Shown here: positions 17,924-27,038 of the stretch, piece by piece
Position numbering within the stretch: position 1 is the stretch's first letter
Layout of the letters: every line of letters begins with the position of its first letter
Source: Acidocella sp.
Lineage (GTDB): Bacteria > Pseudomonadota > Alphaproteobacteria > Acetobacterales > Acetobacteraceae
NCBI RefSeq assembly: GCF_013044125.1
Contig: NZ_JABEVC010000058.1
Span: 1 to 35,542, forward strand
Reading direction: 5' to 3'
DNA length: 35,542 nt
Made by a program: the position numbers and the translations under genes
Notes under the pieces: model-generated
Seen by the model: only the letters and a program-made list of their open reading frames with translations
Told to the model about the DNA's origin: nothing
Databases searched by the model: none

Positions 17924-20145
17924 TGCAGAACCCCGGTTCAACGCGGCGGACCCTGCGCGCCTCGTTTCTGGATATCATGCTGGGCCGGGTCTCGACCCTG
18001 CTGGTCGCCTCCGTGGCGCTGCTCCTCGGCATCGCCTCGTTCGCCATCCTGGCCGGACGGGTGAAGCTGGATGTGCATTCCGGCGTCGCAATCGCGTTGA
18101 TGGTGGCGGATTTCGCGGCGCTGCTGCTGCTCATCATCCTGCTGGTCGGGCGCGTGGTGCGCGTGGTGCTGGAACACAGGCGCGGCGCCGCCGGGGCGCG
18201 GCTGCATGTGCAGCTGGTGTTCCTCTTCGGCGGCGTCGCCGCGGTGCCCGCCATCCTGGTGGCGGTGTTCGCCATCGTCTTCTTCAACTTTGGCATCCAG
18301 GCCTGGTTCAACCAGCGGGTGCAAACCGCACTCGATGAGAGCAATCAGGTCGCCCAGGGCTACCTCGCCGAACATGACAACGACATCCGCCTCGACGCCC
18401 TGGCCATGGCCAATGATCTCTCCCAGAACGGCTCGGTGTTCTTTGGCGACCCCAACGAGTTTGCCCGCTACCTGGTCAACCAGGCTACCGTGCGCGGCCT
18501 CACCCAGGCGGTCATCTTCGAGCCGCTGAACGGCGAGATCGTCGCCTCCGCCGGGCTGTTCGCGGGCTTCGCCGCCTCGGTGCCCGGCCAGCGCCAGATC
18601 GCCCTGGCGCAAACCGGTCAGGTGCCGGTGTTCAGCCCGCATGGCGGCACGGTGGAGCAGGCGGTCATCAAGCTCGACATTACCCCGCCCATGATGCTGA
18701 TGATCGAAAAGCCGATCGACCCCGCCATTCTCGACCATGTGAGCAAGACCGAGCAGGCGGTGGCGGAATACCAGAGGCTCTCCAAAAACCGCGCCGGGCT
18801 GGAAATCTCCTTTGCGCTGGTCATCGCCATTCTCTCGTTGCTGGTGCTCTCGGCCCTTATCGGTTTCGGCCTGGTCATCGCCAATCAGATCGCCAAGCCG
18901 ATCGGCCATCTGATCCGCGCGGCGGAGAACGTGCGCGCGGGTGATCTCTCCGTGCGCGTGCCCGAGCGGGACACGGGCGATGAGATGGCCGGCCTCTCGC
19001 GCGCCTTCAACCGCATGACCGCCCAGCTCGCCGCCCAGCGCACGGAGCTGATGGACGTCAACGGCCAGCTCGACGCGCGGCGGCGTTTTACTGAGACCGT
19101 GCTGGCCGGCGTCTCCGCGGGCGTCATCGGGCTGGACAACAAAGGCCGCATCGAGCTGCCTAACCGCGCCGCTTCTGAGCTGCTGCGCATCGGCCTGGAG
19201 TCGGAAATCGGCCAGTATCTGGTCGAAATCGTACCCGAATTCGAGGGGCTCATCAACGCCGTGATGGCCAATCCCGAGCGCCCGGTGACAGCGGAAATCG
19301 AACACGGCCCTGCAATGCACAAGCGCGTGCTGCTGGTGCGCATTGGCGCGGAAATGAAGGCCGGCGAGCCGGACGGCTTCATCGTCACCTTTGATGACGT
19401 GACCGAGCTGCTCTCCGCCCAGCGCAAGGCCGCCTGGGCCGACGTGGCCCGGCGCATCGCCCATGAGATCAAAAATCCGCTCACCCCCATCCAGCTTTCC
19501 GCCGAGCGCCTGAAGCGCCGCTTCACCAAGGAGATCACCTCCGACCCCGAAGGCTTCTCCCAATGCGCCGACACCATCGTGCGCCATGTGGGCGATATCG
19601 GCCGCATGGTTGACGAATTCTCCACCTTCGCGCGCATGCCCGTTCCGGTGATGCGCGAGGAGTCGCTGGAGCGCATCGCGCGCGAGGCCATGGTGCTGCA
19701 GCGCGTCGCGCATCGCGAAATCAACTGGGACATCCGCATCGATGCCTCCCTGCGCGCCATCTGCGACCGCCGGCTCATCGGCCAGGCGCTCACCAACCTG
19801 CTCGCCAACGCGGCCGATGCGGTGGCCATGCGCCCCGGCGCCAGCCATGTTACCCTCAGCCTTACTGCCCAGGGCGATAACGCCGTGCTGAGCGTGACCG
19901 ATGACGGCATCGGCCTGCCCGAGACCGACCGCACCCGGCTGACCGAACCCTATGTGACCCATAAGCCAAAAGGCACGGGGCTTGGTCTTGCCATTGTCCG
20001 CAAGATCATGGAGGACCATGGCGGGCGGCTGGAGCTTGACCAGGTGGCCGATGGACCAGGCGCCATCGTCAGCCTCATCCTGCCCGCGCTGCCGGTTAAG
20101 CCTGAAGGTACAAGCCATGATGTTAAGGAGTTGCCCGCGACATGA
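17923..20145 (+). CDS. ntrY: Nitrogen regulation sensor histidine kinase NtrY
   Basis: N-terminal TM segments, HAMP, PAS, ARRIAHEIKNPLTPIQLSAERLKRRF H-box, HATPase; between ntrC and ntrX. Confidence 0.95.
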   Translation: MQNPGSTRRTLRASFLDIMLGRVSTLLVASVALLLGIASFAILAGRVKLDVHSGVAIALMVADFAALLLLIILLVGRVVRVVLEHRRGAAGARLHVQLVFLFGGVAAVPAILVAVFAIVFFNFGIQAWFNQRVQTALDESNQVAQGYLAEHDNDIRLDALAMANDLSQNGSVFFGDPNEFARYLVNQATVRGLTQAVIFEPLNGEIVASAGLFAGFAASVPGQRQIALAQTGQVPVFSPHGGTVEQAVIKLDITPPMMLMIEKPIDPAILDHVSKTEQAVAEYQRLSKNRAGLEISFALVIAILSLLVLSALIGFGLVIANQIAKPIGHLIRAAENVRAGDLSVRVPERDTGDEMAGLSRAFNRMTAQLAAQRTELMDVNGQLDARRRFTETVLAGVSAGVIGLDNKGRIELPNRAASELLRIGLESEIGQYLVEIVPEFEGLINAVMANPERPVTAEIEHGPAMHKRVLLVRIGAEMKAGEPDGFIVTFDDVTELLSAQRKAAWADVARRIAHEIKNPLTPIQLSAERLKRRFTKEITSDPEGFSQCADTIVRHVGDIGRMVDEFSTFARMPVPVMREESLERIAREAMVLQRVAHREINWDIRIDASLRAICDRRLIGQALTNLLANAADAVAMRPGASHVTLSLTAQGDNAVLSVTDDGIGLPETDRTRLTEPYVTHKPKGTGLGLAIVRKIMEDHGGRLELDQVADGPGAIVSLILPALPVKPEGTSHDVKELPAT

Positions 20146-21539
20146 CTGAAATCCTGATCGTCGATGACGAGCCGGATATCCGCCTGCTGGTCGAAGCCAT
20201 TCTCCGCGACGAAGGCTTCGAGGCCCGCAGCGCCGGCAATTCGGACGATGCGATCGCCGCCTACCGCGCCCGCCGCCCCGCGCTGGTCATCCTCGATGTC
20301 TGGCTGCAAGGCTCCAAGCTGGATGGTATCGGCATTCTCGATGTGTTGCACCAGGAGCAGCCGCGCGTCCCGGTGGTCATGGTCTCCGGCCACGGCACCA
20401 TCGAAACCGCAGTCGCGGCGATCCAGCGCGGCGCGTATGACTTTATCGAGAAACCCTTCAACTCAGACCGTCTGCTGCTGGTCGTGCGCCGCGCGCTGGA
20501 AGCCGCCCGGCTGGAGGCGGAAAACGCCGAGCTGCGCCTGCGTGTCGGCTCCGAGACCAGCCTGACCGGCGAGGGCCACGGCATCGTCAGCCTGAAAGCC
20601 TCGATTGACCGCGTCGCCCCCACCGGCTCGCGCGTGCTCATCACCGGCGCCCCAGGCTCCGGCAAGGAAACCGTGGCGCGCATGATCCACGCGCAATCCC
20701 GCCGTGCCGATGGCCCCTTCGTCGCTCTCAACTGCGCCATCCTCGCGCCCGAGCGCTTCGAGGTGGAGCTTTTCGGCGTCGAGGCCGGGGCTGACCCCCA
20801 CGCCGCCCCGCGCAAGGTTGGCGTGCTGGAACGCGCCCATGGCGGCACGCTCCTGCTCGATGAAGTCGCGGACATGCCTCTGGAAACCCAAGGCAAAATC
20901 GCCCGCGTGCTACAGGAGCAAAGCTTCGAGCGTGTCGGCGGCGGCGCCAGTTCGCGTGTGAAGGTGGACATCCGGGTGCTGGCCTCCACCGCCAAGGACC
21001 TTGCCAGCGCCATCGCCACCGGCCATTTCCGCGAGGATCTCTACTACCGCCTGGCCGTGGTGCCGCTGCGCGTGCCCTCGCTGAAGGAGCGCCGCGAGGA
21101 CATCCCCGCCCTGGCGGCTGATTTCCTTGCCCGCGCGGCTGAAATCTCCGGCCTGCCGCCGCGCACCCTGGGCTCGGATGCCATCGCCGCCCTCCAGGCG
21201 CATGACTGGCCGGGCAACGTCCGCCAGCTGCGCAATATCATGGACTGGCTGATGATCATGCGCTCCGCCGAGACCGAGGTTTTCCGCGCTGAACACCTGC
21301 CCACCGAACTCTCCGCCCACGCCCCTCGCGCCCTGGCCATAGACCCCGCCGCCGATGTCATGGCCCTGCCGCTGCGCGAAGCCCGCGACGTGTTCGAAAC
21401 CCAGTACCTGCAATCCCAGCTCCTGCGCTTTGGCGGCAATATCAGCCGCACCGCCCATTTTGTCGGCATGGAGCGGAGCGCCTTGCACCGTAAGCTCAAG
21501 CAGCTCGGCATCGGCGCCGAGGACCGCCAGCACCCATAA
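20142..21539 (+). CDS. ntrX: Nitrogen assimilation response regulator NtrX
   Basis: Receiver MTEILIVDDEPDIRLLVEAIL, AAA+ core with GAPGSGKETVARMIH and FGVEAGAD in place of canonical GAFTGA, Fis HTH. Confidence 0.94.
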   Translation: MTEILIVDDEPDIRLLVEAILRDEGFEARSAGNSDDAIAAYRARRPALVILDVWLQGSKLDGIGILDVLHQEQPRVPVVMVSGHGTIETAVAAIQRGAYDFIEKPFNSDRLLLVVRRALEAARLEAENAELRLRVGSETSLTGEGHGIVSLKASIDRVAPTGSRVLITGAPGSGKETVARMIHAQSRRADGPFVALNCAILAPERFEVELFGVEAGADPHAAPRKVGVLERAHGGTLLLDEVADMPLETQGKIARVLQEQSFERVGGGASSRVKVDIRVLASTAKDLASAIATGHFREDLYYRLAVVPLRVPSLKERREDIPALAADFLARAAEISGLPPRTLGSDAIAALQAHDWPGNVRQLRNIMDWLMIMRSAETEVFRAEHLPTELSAHAPRALAIDPAADVMALPLREARDVFETQYLQSQLLRFGGNISRTAHFVGMERSALHRKLKQLGIGAEDRQHP

Positions 21540-21557
21540 ACAGGCTGGGTGAGCGCT

Positions 21558-23003
21558 CTACCCGCGCCGCGCCGGAAGGGTGATGATGGCCCGCAGGCCG
21601 GGGTTGTTGTTGGCCAGGCGCAATGTGCCGTTGTGCAGCTGCGCCACCGCGGCGACAAGAGCGAGCCCCAGGCCAGACCCGGCGGTTGAGCGCGCCGATT
21701 CCGCGCGGAAGAAGCGCTCCGTGGCGCGGCTGCGGTCCTCTTCGGAAATTCCCGGCCCGCGGTCGGCGATGCAAATCTCGATCAACGCCTCCTCCACCCG
21801 CGCCGTGAAGCGGATGGTCGTTCCGGTGGCGGAGAATTTCAGCGCATTGTCGAGCAGGTTGGCGATCGCCTGCTGCACCAGTTCCCGGTCGCCGAGCAGG
21901 GGCAGGGGTTCATCGATCCTGGTATCCAGGATCAACCCGCGCTCCTCGGCGACGGCGCGATAGAGTTCGTCGATGTCGCGCAGCATCGGCGCGAGGTCGA
22001 TGGCGGCAAAAGCTGAGCGGCGAGACCCCGCCTCTATCTCCGCGATCCGCAGCAGCGCCTCGAACACGCCCACCACGCCGTCCAGGTCCAGCATCGCCCG
22101 CTCGACCGCTAATTGCAGGTCCTCCTTGGTATGGGCGTGCAGCGCCGCATCCTCCAGCCGGGTGCGCGCGCGGGTGATCGGCGTGCGCAGGTCATGGGCG
22201 ATGGCATTAGAGACCTGGCGCACCCCATCCATCAGCCGCGCGATGCGCTCCAGCATGTCGTTGATGATCTCCGCCAACTCATCGAACTCATCGCCGTTGC
22301 CGTGCTTGGGGATGCGCCGCGTCAAATCGCCCAGCGCAATGGCGCGCGTGGTGGTCGATATATCGCGCATCATGCGCCGGAACATCGAGCGAATGAGCAC
22401 CGCGCCCAGCAGGCCGAGAAAAATCATCAGTCCCAGGGCCCAGAGCAGCGCATCGCGCATCACGCCGCGTAGCTGCGCCCTCGCGCTCACATCCCGCCCG
22501 ATCAACAGTTGCTCGCCGCCGCTCAGCGTATAGGCGCGCAGCAGTGAAATCGAGCGTGTCCCCTTGCGAGTTACCGGCAGCTCATACCAGGTGTTGATCC
22601 GGTTGAGCCCGGCGGGCCATTGGTCGAGGTTGCCGATGATATGGTTGCCCAACGGGTCGAGCAGCAGATAAATCCCGTCGCTGTCGCCCGAGTCGGTAAG
22701 CCGGCTGTGAATGGCGTTGATGAGCGAGGGCAGGCCGCCGATCTGGTAATGCTCGTTCAGCGCCGTGGCATCGTTCAGGATCGCGAACTGCACCTGCCGC
22801 TGCAACAGTCCCACCGTGGAGTACCACAGCGAAAACGCCAGCGTGAAGGCGGAGAGCCCGAACACCAGCGCATACGTCACCGCGAAGCGGATTCCGGTCG
22901 AGCGGATCAGCGGCTTCCCCTTGCGCCGGGGCTCGCGGGGCGTTGCGGCTTCCTGGACGGCGCGCGCGCCGGATTCAGCTTCCGAGAGCGGGGTTGTCTC
23001 CAT
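21558..23003 (-). CDS. Two-component sensor histidine kinase (HAMP, HisKA, HATPase)
   Basis: Two TM segments, [48 protein letters not shown]. Confidence 0.93.
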   Translation of the reverse strand: METTPLSEAESGARAVQEAATPREPRRKGKPLIRSTGIRFAVTYALVFGLSAFTLAFSLWYSTVGLLQRQVQFAILNDATALNEHYQIGGLPSLINAIHSRLTDSGDSDGIYLLLDPLGNHIIGNLDQWPAGLNRINTWYELPVTRKGTRSISLLRAYTLSGGEQLLIGRDVSARAQLRGVMRDALLWALGLMIFLGLLGAVLIRSMFRRMMRDISTTTRAIALGDLTRRIPKHGNGDEFDELAEIINDMLERIARLMDGVRQVSNAIAHDLRTPITRARTRLEDAALHAHTKEDLQLAVERAMLDLDGVVGVFEALLRIAEIEAGSRRSAFAAIDLAPMLRDIDELYRAVAEERGLILDTRIDEPLPLLGDRELVQQAIANLLDNALKFSATGTTIRFTARVEEALIEICIADRGPGISEEDRSRATERFFRAESARSTAGSGLGLALVAAVAQLHNGTLRLANNNPGLRAIITLPARRG

Positions 23004-23026
23004 TCAGGGCTCCGCCAGCTGCGCCG

Positions 23027-23710
23027 TCACACCTCTTCCGCGCGCAGCATGTAGCCGGCGTTGCGCACTGTATGCAGCAATGGCAGCTCGAACGGCTTGT
23101 CGATCTTCTGGCGCAAGCGCGACACATGCACATCAATCACATTGGTCTGCGGGTCGAAGTGATAATCCCACACGCCCTCCAGCAGCATGGTGCGGGTCAC
23201 CACCTGTCCGGCATGGCGCATCAGATATTCCAGCAGCCGGAACTCGCGCGGCTGCAGATCGATCTTCTGCGTCCCCCGGCGCACGCTGCGTGAGAGCAGA
23301 TCCATTTCCAGGTCGCCCACGCAGAGCTTGGTCGTGGGGCCATCGCTCTTGCCGCGCCGGGTCAGCGCCTCCACCCGGGCCAGCAACTCCGCGAAGGCGA
23401 ACGGCTTGGTCAGATAGTCATCACCCCCCGCCTTCAGCCCCTTCACCCGGTCATCCACCTGGCTCAACGCCGAGAGAAACAGCACCGGCGTTGCGTTGTC
23501 CTGCGCGCGCAAGGTCTCCAGCAGGCGCAGCCCATCAATCCCCCCGGGCAGCATCCGGTCCAGGATGATGGCGTCGAAATTCTCCGAGGCGGCAAGAAAA
23601 AGCCCATCCCGCCCGTTATCGGCATGTTCCACCGTATGTCCCGCCTCGCGCAGGCCCTTCAGAACAAACCCAGCAACGTCCTTATCGTCTTCCACGACGA
23701 GTATGCGCAT
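23027..23710 (-). CDS. OmpR/PhoB family response regulator
   Basis: MRILVVEDDKDVAGFVLKGLREAGH; winged-helix DPQTNVIDVHVSRLRQKID. Confidence 0.95.
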   Translation of the reverse strand: MRILVVEDDKDVAGFVLKGLREAGHTVEHADNGRDGLFLAASENFDAIILDRMLPGGIDGLRLLETLRAQDNATPVLFLSALSQVDDRVKGLKAGGDDYLTKPFAFAELLARVEALTRRGKSDGPTTKLCVGDLEMDLLSRSVRRGTQKIDLQPREFRLLEYLMRHAGQVVTRTMLLEGVWDYHFDPQTNVIDVHVSRLRQKIDKPFELPLLHTVRNAGYMLRAEEV

Positions 23711-23712
23711 CG

Positions 23713-24717
23713 CTATTCTCCCAATTGCACCGGCCTGCGGGCGATAATCACCGGCACGCCGAATATATGTTGATTCTCGCTAATCCCAAGCAGCACCTTA
23801 GTCCCCGGCGCCATGGAGGCAATGGCCCGCGTTAACGCGGTGGCGCCGCCAATCGTGCGGCCGTTCACCGCAACCACCACCTCCCCGGCATTCAGCCCCG
23901 CCCTGGCGGCCGGTCCGCCGGGCTCCACGCCGGTAATGCGCGCCCCCTCTTGCGCGCCGCCGCCGCGGTCCGCCACCGAGATGCCAAGCCACCCGCGCGC
24001 GATCTCGCCATGCGCGATCAGCGCGGCAACAATTGGGCGCGCGCTGTTGCTGGGAATGGCGAAGCCGAGACCCACCGAACCGCCGGAAGGCGAGACAATG
24101 GCTGAGTTTATGCCGATCACCGCCCCCGCCATATTGAACGCCGGCCCACCCGAATTACCGGGGTTGATCGGAGCATCAAGTTGCAGAAAATGGTCGAACG
24201 GCCCGTCGCCAATATCGCGCCCCTCGGCGGAAATAATCCCCAGGGTGAACGAGTTCCCCAGCGCGAACGGGTTGCCCGCGGCCAGCACCCAGTCGCCCAC
24301 CTGCGCGCTGGCGGAGTTGCCCCAGACGGCAACCGGCAACGGGCGGGGTGACGTAATTTTAATGACCGCGATATCGGTCAGATCATCCGCCCCGGCCAGT
24401 TTCGCCGGAAACTGCTCGCCGTCGTTCAGCGTCACCATGATTCGCGCCGCCCCGGCAATCACATGGTCATTGGTGACAATCATCCCATCCCGGCTGACGA
24501 TGAAGCCAGACCCCGCGGCCTCCGCCACCCCGCCCGCCGGACCATGCTTCTCCGGCGTGCCCGGCGCCTGCATCACCGTAATGCCGACCACCACAGGGGC
24601 GACCGCATGCACCAGCGGCGCCAGGGAAGCGGGCGCCCCCATCACCTGTGCGGCTGCCACGCCCCGGGGGCCGAGCAGAAGCGCTGCGAAAATTAACGGG
24701 CCAAAAAAACGCTGCAT
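23713..24717 (-). CDS. Periplasmic HtrA/DegP-like trypsin-type serine protease with one PDZ domain
   Basis: Signal peptide MQRFFGPLIFAALLLGPRGVAAA; TNDHV, DIAVIK, GNSGGPAFN catalytic triad; PDZ. Confidence 0.93.
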   Translation of the reverse strand: MQRFFGPLIFAALLLGPRGVAAAQVMGAPASLAPLVHAVAPVVVGITVMQAPGTPEKHGPAGGVAEAAGSGFIVSRDGMIVTNDHVIAGAARIMVTLNDGEQFPAKLAGADDLTDIAVIKITSPRPLPVAVWGNSASAQVGDWVLAAGNPFALGNSFTLGIISAEGRDIGDGPFDHFLQLDAPINPGNSGGPAFNMAGAVIGINSAIVSPSGGSVGLGFAIPSNSARPIVAALIAHGEIARGWLGISVADRGGGAQEGARITGVEPGGPAARAGLNAGEVVVAVNGRTIGGATALTRAIASMAPGTKVLLGISENQHIFGVPVIIARRPVQLGE

Positions 24718-24820
24718 TAGTAAGGGACATGCCACCGCCCCCGCACGGGTGCAAGACAACTCTGCGCGTCCACCCGCGCGCCACCCGTTTCAACGGCGGA
24801 TTGTGTACGATAAGCAATGA

Positions 24821-25114
24821 TAGTGTCCTGCCCCTGAAGTCCGCGGCATCTGGCAGCGGACGGAAGGGACGAGCAGGCCACTGAAAACAAAAAGATAGTG
24901 TCCTGCCCCTGAAGTCCGCGGCATCTGGCAGCGGACGGAAGGGACGAGCAGGCCACTGAAAACAAAAAAATAGTGTCCTGCCCCTGAAGTCCGCGGCATC
25001 TGGCAGCGGACGGAAGGGACGAGCAGGCCACTGAAAACATGGCTAGTGTCCTGCCCCTGAAGTCCGCGGCATCTGGCAGCGGACGGAAGGGACAAGCAGG
25101 CCACTGAAAACAAA
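24821..25114. repeat. Four tandem copies of a 73-75 bp hairpin-forming repeat (REP/MITE-like)
   Basis: TAGTGTCCTGCCCCTGAAGTCCGCGGCATCTGGCAGCGGACGGAAGGGACGAGCAGGCCACTGAAAACA at 24821, 24896, 24971, 25044; one substitution (gacGagc to gacAagc) in the last copy; each copy folds on itself. Confidence 0.97.
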
Positions 25115-25236
25115 TTAAGTTTCCCGTGAGTGAAGATATTCCGGTGCTGCGAACTCCAGAATCGGAACGATAGCCGTCCGCCGCCAAAAAGCCTATAGTT
25201 GGTTGCGTATCGTTATCCCGTTCAGGAGTTCAGAAT

Positions 25237-25575
25237 ATGACTGCCAGCCAGATGGATACCGGCCCCGCCGACATCAATTTCCTCAAACACGAGTTCAACC
25301 GCTTTCGCGCCGACCTGGCCGCGATGAAGGCCAAGCTTGGCGCCAACCCCGCCGAGGCGCTGGAGCATTTCAACGCCTATCTGCACAGCGAGGACGTGGC
25401 AGCCCGCCTCGCGGCGCTGGAACACCAGCTGGAAGGTTTTGGCGGCAAGGCAAAAGGCGCGGGCAAGGATGCGGTCTCCCGGCTGGAGAAGGAAGTCACC
25501 GAGCGCCCGGTCACCAGCGTCGCCATTGCCTTCGGCATTGGCCTGCTGGCGGCTAATCTGCTCCGCCACCGGTAA
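25237..25575 (+). CDS. DUF883/ElaB-YqjD-like membrane-anchored protein
   Basis: Helical N-terminus, C-terminal anchor VTERPVTSVAIAFGIGLLAANLLRHR typical of the family. Confidence 0.7.
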   Translation: MTASQMDTGPADINFLKHEFNRFRADLAAMKAKLGANPAEALEHFNAYLHSEDVAARLAALEHQLEGFGGKAKGAGKDAVSRLEKEVTERPVTSVAIAFGIGLLAANLLRHR

Positions 25576-25581
25576 CGCCGC

Positions 25582-25971
25582 GTGCCGCTCTCCCGGCATG
25601 TGCGTTTTTATGCCAGAGCCTCGGCGCTATGGGGCGGCATGGGCTTGGCCATGTTGCTCCTGGGCTTTGCCGCCGCCGGGTTTTTCATCGCCGCGTTCTA
25701 CATCTGGCTGGCCGCGCATCTCGCGCCCGCGCAGGCGGCCCTCGTCACCGGCGCGGCGCTGCTGGCCTTGGCTCTGGCCCTCGGCCTCATCGGCGGCGCC
25801 GTGTTGCGCGCCGCCCGCGCGCGTGAGCGCGCCCGGCGGGCCGAATTCAGCCTCACCCTCGGCACGGTGCTGCGCCTGGCCGCCTATCTGGTCCGCCGCG
25901 ACCCCAAAAAAGCAATGATTTTCGCGCTCATCGCCGGCGCGCTGGCGGAGTTTTTCACCGGAGAGACCTGA
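25582..25971 (+). CDS. Phage holin superfamily/YqjE-like membrane protein (GTG start)
   Basis: Two hydrophobic helices near the N-terminus, directly downstream of the DUF883-like gene as in YqjD-YqjE pairs. Confidence 0.6.
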   Translation: MPLSRHVRFYARASALWGGMGLAMLLLGFAAAGFFIAAFYIWLAAHLAPAQAALVTGAALLALALALGLIGGAVLRAARARERARRAEFSLTLGTVLRLAAYLVRRDPKKAMIFALIAGALAEFFTGET

Positions 25972-26338
25972 GCAGCCACGCGGCAAAACTGTCCTCGCTC
26001 ATGCCCCCGGTCGCCAGCGCAACCATGTTTTCCACCGCCGCCGCCGCCGAAACATGCAGCTCGATGCCGTTTATTTTTAAAAACAACACGCAGCACGCCC
26101 AGGCGGTGCGCTTGTTGCCATCGAGAAACGCATGGTTTTTGGCAATCCCGAACGCATACGCCGCCCCCATCGCCGTCCAGTCCACCGCCGGATCATAACC
26201 AAATTTGTCCACCGGCCGGTTGAGCGCGCTGTTCAGCAACGCCTCATCGCGCAGGCCATGATACCCGCCATATTCGCGGATCGACTGGTCATGCAGGAAC
26301 AAAACCGCATCCGGCTCCAAAAACGCCGGCGCGCTCAC
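25955..26338 (-). CDS. doc: Type II toxin, Doc (death-on-curing) Fic-fold family
   Basis: IREYGGYHGLRDEALLNSALNRP and Fic motif HAFLDGNKRTAW. Confidence 0.93.
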   Translation of the reverse strand: MSAPAFLEPDAVLFLHDQSIREYGGYHGLRDEALLNSALNRPVDKFGYDPAVDWTAMGAAYAFGIAKNHAFLDGNKRTAWACCVLFLKINGIELHVSAAAAVENMVALATGGMSEDSFAAWLLRSLR

Positions 26339-26562
26339 CGCTTCGCCAACCCGGCCAGGGCATCAGCCTGTTCGCGCAAAACCTCCCGCGCCGCCGCCAG
26401 CTGCTTCTCCAGCGCCAGATTGCGCTTTACCAGCTTGATCCCATCCGCCAGCTCCACCAGGGTCAACTCCTGCCCGACCTCAAACCCCATCCGCACCCGC
26501 GTCTCCGCCGGAATCGCCACGCCGACGGAGTTGCCTTGTTTTCGAACGGTTACAGTGTCCAT
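26335..26562 (-). CDS. AbrB/MazE-type (SpoVT) antitoxin of the Doc toxin
   Basis: MDTVTVRKQGNSVGVAIPAETRVRMGFEVGQELTLVELADGIKLVKRN; 4-nt overlap with doc start. Confidence 0.9.
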   Translation of the reverse strand: MDTVTVRKQGNSVGVAIPAETRVRMGFEVGQELTLVELADGIKLVKRNLALEKQLAAAREVLREQADALAGLAKR

Positions 26563-26577
26563 GGGGTTGCTCCGGGT

Positions 26578-26596
26578 GTATGACAAAGCGTCATAC
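26578..26596. promoter_or_regulatory. Candidate autoregulatory operator of the AbrB-Doc operon
   Basis: Perfect 7-bp inverted repeat GTATGAC-AAAGC-GTCATAC 16 nt upstream of the antitoxin start. Confidence 0.6.
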
Positions 26597-26693
26597 TACC
26601 CTGTCCACGCCATCAAGTCGAGTTTTTCCGTGACCAGCACCGCCGCTTGCGCTATTAAATTTTAATACTTTCTCACATCACCGGACCGCGTCC

Positions 26694-26957
26694 ATGAACA
26701 TCTCCATCTCACTCACGCCCGAACTACTCGGCCTCATCAAGAGCAAAGTGGAGTCTGGCCGCTACACCTCAACGAGCGAGGTTGTGCGCGAGGCTCTGCG
26801 CCTGCTGGAACGCGCCGACGCGCGCGAAGCCGATTCTCGTGCCCGGTTGCGGCAATCCTGGGATGATGGTGTGGCCAGTGGTGACGCCGGGCCGCTTGAT
26901 TTCGCCGGGCTAAAAGTTCTGGCATGTGAAAAACTGGCCGCCTCGTCCAAGGAATAG
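26694..26957 (+). CDS. parD: ParD-family antitoxin (ribbon-helix-helix)
   Basis: MNISISLTPELLGLIKSKVESGRYTSTSEVVREALRLLERAD. Confidence 0.92.
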   Translation: MNISISLTPELLGLIKSKVESGRYTSTSEVVREALRLLERADAREADSRARLRQSWDDGVASGDAGPLDFAGLKVLACEKLAASSKE

Positions 26958-26958
26958 T

Positions 26959-27033
26959 GTGCCCGTTCTCCGCCTCGCCTTTGCGACCGACGCGGCAGCG
27001 GCGGCGGTTGATGTTTATGACTTTGGAAAATAA
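26959..27033 (+). pseudogene. Truncated parE toxin remnant (about 24 codons)
   Basis: GTG-initiated VPVLRLAFATDAAAAAVDVYDFGK* directly after parD, resembles a ParE N-terminus and stops at 27031 where base composition changes. Confidence 0.55.
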
Positions 27034-27038
27034 TTGAA

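Noticed and set aside
16871-20118. Long minus-strand ORFs (356 aa and 726 aa) antisense to ntrC and ntrY
   Set aside because: Shadow ORFs of high-GC coding sequence, atypical composition, no motifs.
24821-25114. CRISPR array
   Set aside because: Units of about 70 nt are separated by only a few A-rich bases; there are no unique spacers and no cas genes.
24717-25187. Minus-strand ORFs encoding repeated FSVACSSLPSAARCRGLQGQDTIFL (also 24790..25113)
   Set aside because: Artefact of a 75-nt (25-codon) tandem hairpin repeat; the last unit changes period to 73 nt, which breaks the frame, and the units are better explained as structured non-coding repeats.
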